In this document: in pieces, positions 10,401-22,582 of the stretch
Position numbering within the stretch: the first letter of the stretch is position 1
Layout of the letters: each line of letters starts with the position of its first letter
Assembly: GCA_964035545.1 (NCBI GenBank)
Contig: OZ037768.1
Span: forward strand, 853,501 to 917,500
DNA from: Bugula neritina
Lineage: Eukaryota > Bryozoa > Gymnolaemata > Cheilostomatida > Bugulidae
DNA length: 64,000 bases
Reading direction: 5' to 3'
Made by a program: the position numbers and the translations under genes
Notes under the pieces: generated by a model
Databases searched by the model: none
Seen by the model: only the letters and a program-made list of their open reading frames with translations
Told to the model about the DNA's origin: nothing

Positions 10401-13400
10401 TTTCACATGAGATCAGGATAATTTTATGTTACTGAAACTGCCTATAATGAATTATTGACATTTCGAAAATCTCCATTAAAAAACACCTATTTGTAAAACA
10501 GACAAATCACCAATAGACAGCTCGAAGACAGATAGTTAGCAAATGGATATTCAGAAAATGACATTTGAAAAAAGAAGAATATTCAACATGGTTTAGTCTG
10601 AAAAGGGCCTTCAACATCTGGTCGAGTCCAAAATAGCTTTCAGCAATAAACAGCAAGCATAACATAAACATCAGCATAACATAGGCAATGAAATCATTTG
10701 AGAACTTTCTACATAGAAGACTGGTTGATCAATTGGATGTAGGTTAACTTACTTACCTGCGCATACTACTAACTGTAACAACACAGTGTCTGACACTATG
10801 ACCTTGGCATTAGTACCATGAGCCGCATGGTCATCATGAGAATGTAACCCCAGAGCCTGGAGGCAATAGGGACAACAAAGTGGTCATATCGGGCTAGTTT
10901 TCACAAGTATTATATGAAAACACTGCTACTGAATTATTAGATGCACTCTAGGGTAGTAGCTGTGTATGTGTTTATAAGGAGGAATATTTACTATAAACTG
11001 TCTATAGAAAGAAATATTTACTATAAACTGTCTATAGAAAGGAATATTTGCTATAAACTGTCTATAGAAAGAAATATTTACTATAAACTGTCTATAGAAA
11101 GGAATATTTGCTATAAACTGTCTATAGAAAGAAATATTTACTATAAACTGTCTATAGAAAGAAATATTTACTATAAAATGTCTATAGAAAGAAATATTTA
11201 CTATAAACTGTCTATAGAAAGAAATATTTACTATAAACTGTCTATAGAAAGGGATATTTACTATAAACTGTCTATAGAAAGAAATATTTACTATAAACTG
11301 TCTATAGAAAGGAATATTTACTATAAACTGTCTATAGAAAGGAATATTTACTATAAACTGTCTATAGAAAGGAGTATTTACTATAAACTGTCTATAGAAA
11401 GAAATATTTACTATAAACTGTCTATAGAAAGAAATATTTACTATAAACTGTCTATAGAAAGGAATATTTACTATAAACTGTCTATAGAAAGAAATATTTA
11501 CTATAAACTGTCTATAGAAAGGAATATTTGCTATAAACTGTCTATAGAAAGAAATATTTACTATAAACTGTCTATAGAAAGAAATATTTGCTATAAACTG
11601 TCTATAGAAAGAAATATTTACTATAAACTGTCTATAGAAAGGAATATTTGCTATAAACTGTCTATAGAAAGGAATATTTACTATAAACTGTCTATAGAAA
11701 GAAATATTTACTAGAAAGTCATTAATTACTCCAAACTGTTGCTGAAAGAAGACATAAACCTTCTATATTCACTGATAGACACCTCATAAGTTGGTGAGTT
11801 AGTGATAAAAGCTACAGCCCCATGTTAATGGCTTTATGCTGGTAATATGAAACCACAGATTTGATTTGCTGGAGATACACTGAAATGTGTTGCATTTGGC
11901 CCTACATCTCTATAATATTTAGCAGTCAGGCGTATTTGTAATACAATATATAAAATGTTACATAAGCATTGATTAGACATCTTTTTCCAAGCCCTTTTGT
12001 GTCTTGTGATATGATATTACCATGACAACGGTTAGCGATTAATCATTATTAAAATAATTTAAGTGGCATATCACCACAATAAAGCTGAACAACACATCAG
12101 AGTATAAAAAGCTAGGTGATTTCTTTTGATAAGTTTTATGTTGATAATAAATATAACAATGACTCCACTACCACTATAATATAGAATATCATCAGATAAG
12201 CAATTTACCTGTGGGAGAAGGTGGAGTAACGCATCACCGACCAGGGTAGCTGCACCCATTGCTATGAACATGCTGAGAATATACTGAACTATCTGGTCAT
12301 TCAGACAAGGGAAAAGTACAGCCCCGAGTAGAGACAGAAAGGTGATGATGATTACAGCCAGAGTTCCATATCCGTACTCTGTAGAATATGCTTATGTACT
12401 TTATAGCATGTACTTTACAGTATTGTCATGTGTAGAATTATAATGCATGGTAGCAATAATGAAATAGATGTAAGAAGGAAGTTTGAAGTGTTATTGGCAA
12501 TATAGACAAAGATAAGTACTTTATGCTTAAACTACTATTTCAAAATAGGCTTATAGCCAGGAATAGACAATGGCTTTGCTTTTCTGTGGCTATTTGAAAA
12601 AGCTGACATCAGCAAAGTAAAACAAGCAGACGTACTTTCGGCATCAGTAACGGCATCATCCTTGGAGACCTCCTCAGGGGCTGACACACAGCTGTTGCTG
12701 ACTTGCTGCTGTATCAGAACTGGACACAACTCTACAAACTGTTCCTTGGTTATGCCATCAGCTAGGTCAAGGTTGTATATTTGAGCCAATGAGCTTTCAC
12801 TCAGACACTAAAGTATGCAAGAAAGAATAAATAATAAGTGACTAAAATAGTATCATAGATAATACTTTGTATATTCTGGAGTATATTATATAATATATTG
12901 TAACATACTTTTTATATTATGTAATATAGATTGTATTATATAATTCATATTACATTATACGATATATAATACATATATTATATTACATGATATAATACAG
13001 ATATTATTCTGTGACAGAACAATAACATACTGAATCATAATGTAACATAGTAAAATATGACATAATATAATATAGTATACTATAATATAATGCAACATAA
13101 TATAACTAATATAGTAATGAAATATAAAATCGTCACCTGTGAGGTGAGCAGCATTTCCTGTACGGAACGTTTCTTATGGTCATGACCTTCATGACCGTCA
13201 TGAGATGAGTCAGAGGTTGAGTCCCCAGCGGATCCAATGTTGAGAGTTTCCAGTAATTGTTCAAAGGCTGTGAAGATTACGCAATGTTTATAAATAGTAC
13301 TTTATATTATCAGGGAAATGCATGCCTCTATCAACATTTATGGAACATTAGTTTAAATTTTAGCTTTGCAAATTCAAAATTGGACGAGAATTAGATTACA

Positions 13401-16400
13401 TAAATTTACATTATATTACAATATATTAAATTATATTACTTTGAAATTAAAAACAAGATTTTAAGTCATGTTATTTTTCAATTTGGTAACTTATTATTGA
13501 CTTTCGTAATATTATATTTTACCTTTTGAATTTCTTCCTTCAGAGTGCGTTTTTAATGATGTATTAATGTATTTAATTCAAAGATAATTTTCTATTTTTT
13601 ATCGTTAATTCCAAATATTAAAAGGTTTTATGTGGCAAGTGTTTAACAAGTCTTTTCTATAGAAATTAATCCATCTATTAAAACATAAACATTTGCTAGC
13701 TCTATATGCTTACTATAATTTAAATAATTCTACTTAGACAGTAAGTACATTGTACCTTCTTCATCCATGGTGTTGTTAGCTTTAAAAACATCAAATAAAC
13801 TGTTGATGACATCATGTTTGGTTGGCAGCACCTCACAAGTCAAGTCAGCTACCATGTCTGAAGTGAAAACACATTCAATGCATGTTTATTGGTCTTTGAT
13901 AAACATACATTATAAAGATTATTGAATAGATTGGTTCAAATTCCTTGTAATAGAACAAATATACTTTCACTTGTCTACAACTCTTACAGACTTACACTCT
14001 TGTTTTCATGTAAAGCAGTCTACAAATCCCTTGTATATATTTACCTTACACTTGAATGGAACATCTCAGCATAGCCCATGGCTCATAAATTAACTGTACC
14101 AGTTTACGATGACCCTAGCCAACCACCCAACCACTCTGTCTATATTACTCACCCTGTGCTAAAAAGGAAACTATGATTCCAGTCATCTCAGGAATACGAG
14201 ATTTACTGATTGGCTCTTCGTGATCCAATCCCATGTGGTGTAACAAAGTGCCTTCACCAAAGCATTTCTGTAGTCAGAGAGATAAACATCTGTTCAGTAC
14301 TACACAGTTTATAGTGACAGTATAGACCACATATCAGTTCTTGTCAGTGCAACTAATATAATAATATTTTCTGATTTAATTTGTATTTATAAGTTATCTT
14401 TTCCATGATTCTTTGATATTGTTTAAACTTACGTCATTGACGCTTACCTTCAACAATAAACTAGAGCAAGTATTGTATGATTGAATTCATAGCTAAACAA
14501 TAATAGCCTATTAGTCATTGAATATGAATTATTTAATACCTGTTTATTAGTTGTTCATAAATAAATAGTATGATAATATTTCCCTAAGTCCTACTAATGC
14601 CATCAGTTGAACACTTTTCCCATAATATAACTGTTCACATTTACTGTTTTCAGTTTCCATTGATCTCAGCCAAACATTGGCCTTAAGCAAGTTTTATTAT
14701 TACATCATAATTATTTAAGTATATATAATATGGATAATATTATTATATTATAATATAGAGCCATAATATTATTATATTATAATATAGGGTTATAATATTA
14801 TTATATTATAATATAGAGCCATAATATTATTATATTATAATATAGGGTTATAATATTATTATATTATAATATAGAGCCACACACAGTAAACACTGATACT
14901 ACCATATGCTAATATTCCTCACTCTACGCAAGTATTTGTATGTTGTTATTGTAGGCAACAAGTAATTTGCAGTTAATGGTTAACAGATGGTTAGCTAATG
15001 CTTAGTTAAAAGTAAGTTTATAACAAATGTGGAGCAATATATCATTATAATGACGCACAGACAGAAGTACTTAAAAGTTAGAGTTTGGCGCAGAAATGGA
15101 AAAGCTGAGAAAATGGAGATTTTGAATTAAAAACTCATAAGAAAATTAAAGAACTTGGGCCGTTAAAACATTTCCGTCACCTAACCAGAGATATAAAAGT
15201 AGAATGGTTATAATTATATAACAATAATAATTATATTATATAATTAGTGAGTCTTTACCTGAGCATGTTCCTCGTGAGTGCCATGATTATCATCATGATC
15301 ATGATCGTGATCTACATGTACAAAATGGAATAGACTAATCGCACTAAACAATAATATACACATATTTCAGTTATTAGTTTTGAGTATTGGATATAGTAGT
15401 ATTATTTTAGAAATATGTTTATTATGTTCAGCACCGATGCTTGTAGCTAAACGACGCAGTTCAGTGAAGTGTGTCCGGTCATTGACCCTTCTTAAGCTGT
15501 ATTTAAAATAATATCATCAAATATGAAAAACATGTTGCAAAATGCAAAAGTATGACAGTAACTGTGAGTAATGTGACTATGAGTACTTTGACTGAGAGTA
15601 CTGGAACTATCTGCACTGTAACTGTGAACACTAGAGATTCTAATCCTCAATTTATCTATTTTGTTTAACCTACTAAGGGAATGAATTTCATGCTTTGTAT
15701 TAAAGCTAGCCACTTGTTATGTTGATCAAATTTGACAGACTATAATCATTTATCCCTTCTCTGACTTTATAGACACACAGTGTAAATACTAGCAACTTAT
15801 TGCACATTCATTGCTAGTTCAAACTTCTCTGTCATATAAGCAATTTAGACTTTTCTTGTGCGCAGTATATTACATAATATTATCACAAGTCAATGTCATT
15901 TCTAACAATAGATAACAATACTCTCTCCATGGGCATTTTCTCTATAATTTGCACTTATATACTATACTGTGTTTGCTATGTGACACTACCTATCTGTACT
16001 ATTCATGTTTACAGCTTATCAGCTTATACATTCATATCAACAGCCATCTACCTATTATTATCATCACTGAGTGCTTCCATAAAATAAAGACGATGAACTA
16101 CTAGCAACTCCAATCTCACCATGTTCAGTAGTAGCAGTTGTCGTCTCGTGATTGTTATCCTCAGCAAAGACCTCTATTACCTTCTCTAGCAGAGATTTGA
16201 TCTCTTGGTCGCTTATCTCATCTACATGTCAAATTGTTTACAGTGTTCAATTGCCTTCATAAATTTGCCTAACATATAATATATTAACAAGGTACTTAAT
16301 ACTCGAGATAACTACTCCAGTCTCAGACACTGGGCCACAGAAACTCGACCTGATCAAAGTTCATACTCAACTTTGATAGCCAGTTGCTGAGAAGCTGATT

Positions 16401-18141
16401 GTTGCTAAGGTCCAACCCCACCACCAAAATATCAGCTTTTTTACGATAAATTCTAATATCTCATAGTTTATATAAATATTCTGGTTACATCGAAACTGGC
16501 TTAGTTCTTTTTAATTTTGACGATTTCATAATTTACAAAATTCAATATAATCAATCAACAGACAATTCTCCCACCAACTGAGTCATCCCCAATAACAGCG
16601 AGGAGGGCGGTGGTTGCATCTAGAGCATTCAGTTCACTGGAAGACAGGCTACAGAAAGTGCTAATGTCTAGAAGTGCATAGAGAGCTCTCACAGATGCCT
16701 CATTCCACTCCTCTAAGGTATGGATTTCTTCAGACACTCCGACAAGACTCTCCAAGCACTGGAAAATTAATCAAATATAATAGGGCTTTCTGCTTTCCAC
16801 ACAAAATTGATTGCTTTCAAGAATTTTATTTTACTCAGCAACGAACTAAAAATAACTACGTTTAAACCCGAAACACGTCAAGAAAAATGTGAAGCACTTT
16901 GATAAGCAAGTGCTTTTATTATATCACGTGGTGTGAAAATGTGAAACCAGTTGCAAGAACTTGTTGAAGATAAAACATTTCCCAGGTACCGATGGAAATT
17001 GATTATTCTACATATCTTATTACGTAAAAGATTAAGTACAAAATAACATATTACCTATTATTTAAGAGCAAAAACCTTGAAACTTAAAGCCACAGAAAAT
17101 GTAAGTTCAATAAATTGCTCGTTGACTTGGCGTTAGCTCAAACAGCTCAAAATATCTAGAGCTGATGCCCAGTTCTTAAGGTCTCCAGTCAATACAAAGA
17201 AATATATTATTGTAAGGCAAACAAAGAGTCAATTCATATGTAGAGGTCATTGATAGTAAACGAGGCGTTACTAGCTGGTTGCTAGAAAAATGTCGGATAA
17301 AAAGGGAGAGAAACAGCTACAAAGCACTTGATAACCTCATCTGCTGCCGCAAGATGATGAGCTAATAATATGGAGTGACTTGCTACTTAATTTTTTGTTC
17401 AAGACAATTCTTTGAACATTTATTCTATTTTTATAAGTATTTTAGGTAGTTGCATAAATCAGGGATTAAAAAAGATGAATAAAATATGTTTAAATAGCTT
17501 TTTAAAAATTAGAAAATTAACAACATAAAAACCTTATAAGCAAAAAAAGGCTCAACCTGCAGCAGTGCTGCTTATATACACTGACAGTTTTATAATGATA
17601 AATGGTAATAGATTGGATCTCTACTGCTTGCATGGTGCTGAAGGGTGTGTTTAGAGCTAATAAATTATATAAGTGTAATTAACTTCAACGATGGTGAATA
17701 TCTTTTAGCTGTTCCATTTCAGTGCATTTCTGACAAAAATTTGAATAATCACCAGCACGTTGCGAGTTAAACTGAGTTCCTCGAGCTGTTAGGATAATCC
17801 TATCTTATTCTCAACTATTATGTAAATTATAACTTTCTAATTACTTAAATAATAAAATATCTTTACACTAGAACCTAGACTAAGTTGAGACCCCCCCCTC
17901 TTCTACTTACCACAGTACAGTTGGCTACAGTCTCCGTCTCATCACAGTGGATCTTCTCCAACAGTTCCTCATAGACATGTTCCAAGTCGTGTAGTGAGAT
18001 AGTCACAGTCTCATCACTGGGATCATGTTCCTGTATGTAGTGAGCTGCACTATGGAAGGCATCGTCGGGGAGGTTGTAGTACCCACCCGTACCAAGAAGC
18101 ATTGTGACTAGTAGAAAAGCAATCAACTTCATATCGACCAT
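7415..18141 (-). CDS. SLC39A: ZIP-B: zinc transporter of the ZIP4/ZIP12 (LIV-1) type, complete
   Basis: A plasma-membrane-type zinc importer of about 680 residues. Coding exons: 17911-18141, 16575-16758, 16120-16221, 15259-15311, 14153-14267, 13756-13857, 13137-13267, 12636-12807, 12209-12378, 10757-10856, 10245-10300, 9898-10005, 9047-9239, 8416-8603, 8069-8207 and perhaps 7415-7419. Phases agree throughout. Order: signal peptide; Cys-rich ectodomain with His/Asp runs (DHDHDHDDNH) and a ZIP4/12-like ELCPVLIQQQ segment; first membrane segments ending DALLHLLPQ; ALGLHSH loop; FFVFEALM helix; His-rich cytosolic loop; metal-site helices HNILDG and HELPHELGD; final helices ending SVFEERII. HNxxD plus HExPHELGD is the LIV-1 transport site. 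A leader exon probably ends at 18416 (donor GTAAGT) and joins an acceptor at 18167. The last 5-nt exon is uncertain: without it, translation runs into a 21-bp repeat array. Confidence 0.9.
7683..8068. repeat. 21-bp array following the ZIP-B exon 15 donor
   Basis: About 18 units. On the ZIP strand each unit opens with GTAAGA and closes with TATGCAG, so every junction reads CAG|GTAAGA. The frame from exon 15 stays open through all units, encoding GKIPGYA heptads (variants GKRLGYA, GKILGYA) before ending IIRNL and a stop. It is either intron or a C-terminal tail. Confidence 0.95.
8819..9046. repeat. 21-bp array derived from the HELPHELG exon end of ZIP-B
   Basis: About 11 units of 21 bp begin exactly at the exon 13 donor. 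On the ZIP strand they read like the exon's own end (CCTCATGAACTAG followed by GTCAGTT), so the codons of the metal-site motif were copied into the intron. Confidence 0.9.
9240..9597. repeat. 25-bp array abutting the ZIP-B exon 13 acceptor
   Basis: About 14 units containing ACACAGGCTAGCTGT and TGCAAGG. The array is in ZIP-B intron 12 and reaches the exon 13 acceptor. Confidence 0.9.
10976..11714. repeat. 30-bp array in ZIP-B intron 9
   Basis: About 24 units of 30 bp with cores AATATTTACTATAAA and CTGTCTATAGAAA. Because 30 is a multiple of three, one plus-strand frame stays open for 257 codons with a ten-residue repeat. It is antisense to the gene and intronic, so I do not call it a protein. 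Confidence 0.95.
14728..14878. repeat. 29-bp array with alternating linkers (58-bp higher-order unit)
   Basis: Five copies of a near-palindromic AT core (AATATTATTATATTATAAT), separated alternately by AGAGCC and AGGGTT. It lies in ZIP-B intron 4. Each core can fold on itself. Confidence 0.9.
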
Positions 18142-18416
18142 GGTTACCAGTTTCTATCGTAGTTCTTCTACAAATAAAAACCGACTTGTATATAATGTTA
18201 TTTATAGATTGAACCAGCAGTTGTTAGGTAAATTATTACAACCTTTCTGAACCATTGTTAACCTTGAAACAACAGTACTGAAAAAAATGTTGCATTAAAG
18301 TAAAAATGAAAATTTAGAATGCTAGCCAATTTGGAAATTGGTTAGCATTGTTTTCACTTGAAACTGATTTCATATTATTCATTTATGAAAGTTTCAAGTG
18401 TTGAATCTTACTTACC

Positions 18417-18940
18417 TCGATAGCTCAGTGGAAGTCACCTTCTTCACTCTATGTCTCTAAGCAACCAAGTGTCACGCAGGTGTATCACAAAAAATAATAT
18501 GATCATGCATTAATTTAGTGGTTTCACATTTCGCTCCGCCCACCTACCTTTGATGCGTTCAGCCAACCAGGTGTTGTTATCGCAAAAGTGTAATTTCACA
18601 TTTTGGGCGGGGTGTTACGTGAAGAACTGGTTCACGTTTTCTTCACATATAAAATGTGAAACATGCGCACGTTTCGAGAGCACAACTACAAATATATTAC
18701 AATGCAGCAATAGTTTTGCGCAAATCATCTACCAAAAAAAACTTAGCAATTTATATAACGTTCTTCGTGTGACGTTAATTCGGTCAAAGTCGGTAACAAT
18801 TAACTTCCTATTAGCCCGGCTTCGTGCATCAGCTTTAATTTTCAAACTAAGTTTAGGCAAGTTAATTATTATTCCACACGGTAACTCAGTTTTTAAAGTT
18901 CACATTTTCTACTATAAATTATTTGGTTTGATATCTATTA
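18417..18940. promoter_or_regulatory. Bidirectional promoter region between ZIP-B and PDSS1
   Basis: About 500 bp separates the proposed ZIP-B leader exon from the PDSS1 start codon. It holds two GC boxes in opposite orientation (CTCCGCCCA near 18534 and GGGCGGGG near 18605), each next to TTTCACAT, and further TTCACA/TGTGAA words at 18.62-18.66 kb. The matching region of the duplicate shows the same motif mix. The function is inferred. Confidence 0.5.
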
Positions 18941-21900
18941 ATGTCGAAACTAAGCAGCACAGTGAAGCAGGTAGGCTATAAGTATAAGTTTAAAAATAAA
19001 ATCAAACTAATTAATAATAATATAATTTTAATATTTATATTATAATTATATTTATTAATATAAAATTGAATATAATAATTTAAAATTTAAATTATAATTA
19101 TTAGTATTACTATTACTATTAGTATTATATTTACTATAGCTAACAGTAACTGACTTACTGTTACTGTAAAACTAAAGATGAATGATGATATTAATACGTA
19201 AGTTGGTGTCGGTATGTAATCAAATTGCTATGAATCTAGTGTAGTAAAACTAAAACTAAAAGTAAATAACATTAATAAAATGTAATAATAAATGTAATAC
19301 TAATACTAATAGTATGTAATACTAATAGTAATACTAATAATGTTTTTTATAAAGCTAATATAACATAAATATTATTATTATTATTTCCCTCTGATTACTA
19401 GAGCTTTTTATTGGTTATACTTATTGCAACATCCTCCATGTGAATTTCTCTTGCCACTCTTACCAGATATTGGTAGCTCTGTACGAACAAAACCACAATA
19501 AATGACAATGCAGCTGTTAATAATATTTTAATTCAAAAAGAAATTTGTTGTGGAATTTATGCTTGAAAAAATACAATTCCAAGATATAATTCATAGTAAT
19601 ATTTAAACTAAGGTGTGTTTTATTAATATTTGGTTTTACATAATACAGGTTCATATTCAGTAATTATGCTTGCTATGTGGAATATTCTTACTATTATAAT
19701 AATAAATGACTATAGCGATGTAAATCATGATTGACTCACTTTTGCGATTTAATTTTTGTTTTTTCTACATTTAGAATTTAGTTTTCAGTCACATATCAAG
19801 TATGATTATGATTGGCTTGTTTATTATTACTTTAATATTTTTATATGGAGTTATTTTGCCTGAATAGCTTATCTTTGAACACTGAAATGATGTTATTTTA
19901 GTTGTTTAGTTTGAAGCTATGCAGCAAGTGCTCAGCCAGGTTGGTTCGTTCTTCTACTTCACTCAACAGTTTCACACAATCACACACGGACTCCAGATCC
20001 AACACTTCATCTCATCTTGACTCCAGTACTAGCACACAGAGTGTGTTTCAGCACATACACAAGGTAAGTTCACTCTACACTCTATCCAATCAGCTGGCTT
20101 CACTCATCACTCTATCCAATCAGCTGGCTTCACACATCACTCTATCCAATCAGCTGGAGTTTCTGTTACAGGTATTAGATACGAAGTCATCTATTCTGAG
20201 TAAAGTATCACACTATCACTTTAATGGCCTTGGAAAGGCTGTCCGTCCTAGAATCGTATTGGCTGCCGCACAAGCATTTAATTTTGATGAAGATGGCAGG
20301 TAAATCTGACTGTTTATGTATCCAATCACAATCACTTCCGTTACTGTGTCACTTTCTGTCACTGTGTGTTGTTTGTTGTCATGGCAACAGGTTAAGGGTG
20401 TCACCTGACCAGCTTGTGGTTGCCATGGTAGCGGAGATGATACACACGGCTAGCTTAGTTCACGATGATATCATAGATGAGTCATTGTTTAGGAGAGGAA
20501 ATCCCAGCGTGTTTTCAGTATGGGGTAAGTATAGTGTGCTATATATATTTACATAGTAAGTACAACATAAGGTATATATATTAATATATAATATATAATA
20601 TAGTGGAGTGTGGAATATTTCAGGACAGTCTAAAGGTGCTTTCACAGGAGACTACATCCTAGGAGCTGCGTCAGTGTCACTGGCTAAACTCAGACACAAC
20701 AGAGTGATGAGAATCATGTCTCAGATACTAGAGGACTTGGTACAGGGTGAGTGTATACCATGTGACCTTCACCTTCATCATGCGACCTTCACCTGTTAGT
20801 GTATACTATGTGACCTTCACCTTGATGTGATATCTTGGTAGGAGAATTCATGCAACTCGGCACCAAGTCTAACGAAGACGAGAGATTCAATCACTACATC
20901 GAGAAGTCATACAGGAAGACTGCCAGTCTCCTAGCCAACAGTTGTCAAGCAGTAAGTTGTTTATCTCCATGGTAACAGTTGTCAAGCAGTAAGTTGTTTA
21001 TCTCCATGGTAACAGTTGTCAAGCAGTGAGTTGTTTATCTCCATAGTAACAGTTGTCAAGCAGTGAGTTGTTTATCTCCATAGTAACAGTTGTCAAGCAG
21101 TGAGTTGTTTATCTCCATAGTAACAGTTGTCAAGCAGTGAGTTGTTTATCTCCATAGTAACAGTTGTCAAGCAGTGAGTTGTTTATCTCCATAGTAACAG
21201 TTGTCAAGCAGTGAGTTGTTTGTCTCCATGGTAACAGTTGTCAAGCATTAAGTTGTTTATCTCCATGGTAACAGTTGTCAAGCAGTAAGTTGTTTATCTC
21301 CATGGTAACAGTTGTCAAGCAGTGAGTTGTTTATCTCCATAGTAACAGTTGTCAAGCAGTGAGTTGTTTATCTCCATAGTAACAGTTGTCAAGCAGTGAG
21401 TTGTTTATCTCCATAGTAACAGTTGTCAAGCAGTGAGTTGTTTATCTCCATAGTAACAGTTGTCAAGCAGTGAGTTGTTTATCTCCATGGTAACAGTTGT
21501 CAAGCAGTGAGTTGTTTATCTCCATAGTAACAGTTGTCAAGCAGTGAGTTGTTTATCTCCATAGTAACAGTTGTCAAGCAGTGAGTTGTTTATCTCCATA
21601 GTAACAGTTGTCAAGCAGTGAGTTGTTTATTTCCATGGTAATAGTTGTCAAGCAGTGAGTTGTTTGTCTCCATGGTAATAGTTGTCAAGCAGTGAGTTGT
21701 TTATCTCCATGGTAACAGTTGTCAAGCAGTGAGTTGTTTATTTCCATGGTAACAGTTGTCAAGCAGTGATTTGTTATTTCGGATTCATTGCTTCACACTT
21801 GGTGTTTTAACAAAGCATTTCGTGCACTTATACTTGATAAATAAATGTATGTTAGTAAATTTCTCTCCATATTTAGGTCGCTGTGTTATCAGGAACGACT

Positions 21901-22582
21901 GAAAGTAAAATCAAAATGGCGTTTGAATATGGCAAGAACTTAGGTATATCCTTCCAGGTGCGTACATACATGTGTATAATTTGTGTCACCATGTCTACTG
22001 TAACTCTGTTGATATTGTAACTCTGTAACAACTGATACTATAACTCTCTAACATCTGATACTATAACCCTCTAACGACTGATACTCTAACTCTGTAACAG
22101 CTGATACTGTAACTCTGTAACAGCTCATAGACGACTCGCTGGACTATCTCTCGAGTGAGAAGGAGATGGGGAAACCCACAGGGGCTGACCTGAAGCTAGG
22201 TCTGGCCACCGCCCCTGTCCTCTTTGCAGCTCACGAGTTCCCTAGACTCAACACTCTGATCATGAGACGGTTCTCGCGAGAGGGGGACGCTGAGGAGGCC
22301 CTCCAACTCGTTAGGAAGGTATAACCACTTCCTCCAGTTGCTTGTACATTGTCTTAAGTCTTCATCTACTTCTATATCTGTGTCCTTAGCTTACTTCTAT
22401 ATCTGTCTCCTTAGCTTATAGTCTAACATCATGGTTTACAGAGCTCTGGGCTAGAACAGACTAGAGAGTTAGCTAACAGGTATGGACAGGAGGCTATGAA
22501 AGTGATACACAACCTGAAGGAGAGCGAGGCAAGCCAGTCGCTCATTCAGTTGGTGGAGAATCAGCTGATCCGAACTAGCTGA
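18941..22582 (+). CDS. PDSS1: Decaprenyl/solanesyl diphosphate synthase subunit 1
   Basis: A trans-polyprenyl diphosphate synthase that builds the isoprenoid tail of ubiquinone in mitochondria; in animals it works as a heteromer with PDSS2. Exons: 18941-18970 (inferred), 19902-20063, 20172-20299, 20391-20524, 20624-20746, 20842-20951, 21877-21957, 22124-22318, 22442-22582. The small first exon (MSKLSSTVKQ, donor GTAGGC) joins exon 2 in phase and gives a basic, Ser-rich, Asp/Glu-poor start suited to a mitochondrial presequence. Motifs in order: GKAVRPR; first aspartate-rich motif HDDIID followed by RRGN; GDYILGAAS; EFMQLG; LIDDSLDY (second aspartate-rich motif); GKPTGADLKLG; and stop after LIRTS. 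Length is about 370 residues, close to the family. It is head-to-head with ZIP-B and tail-to-tail with ANKAR. A partial duplicate lies at 5.6-6.2 kb. Confidence 0.92.
20080..20160. repeat. 28-bp triplicate in PDSS1 intron 2
   Basis: Three copies of a 28-bp unit containing CTCTATCCAATCAGCTGG, starting about 15 bp after the exon 2 donor. Confidence 0.85.
20938..21772. repeat. 37-bp array carrying the PDSS1 exon 6 end and donor
   Basis: About 22 units of 37 bp. Each contains the last 14-15 exonic bases (ACAGTTGTCAAGCA, codons for SCQA) followed by GTAAGT or GTGAGT and about 16 more intron bases. The exon-intron junction itself has therefore been amplified. Only the first donor yields intact PDSS1; use of later ones brings a stop soon after. 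Confidence 0.95.

Noticed and set aside
10941-11714. 257-codon open frame with a ten-residue repeat
   Set aside because: It lies inside ZIP-B intron 9 on the opposite strand and exists only because a 30-bp repeat lacks stops.
18421-18431. tRNA gene or tRNA-derived SINE
   Set aside because: TAGCTCAGTGG fits a polymerase III A box, but no B box or cloverleaf follows. On the other strand the site is a good donor for the ZIP-B leader exon.
18661-18675. Metal response element (TGCGCAC) near ZIP-B
   Set aside because: A single degenerate 7-mer is expected by chance. It is not repeated in the ZIP-A promoter, so it is no evidence of zinc regulation.
18550-18981. 143-codon plus-strand open frame upstream of PDSS1
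   Set aside because: It covers the promoter region, shows no domain, and is out of frame with the proposed PDSS1 start.
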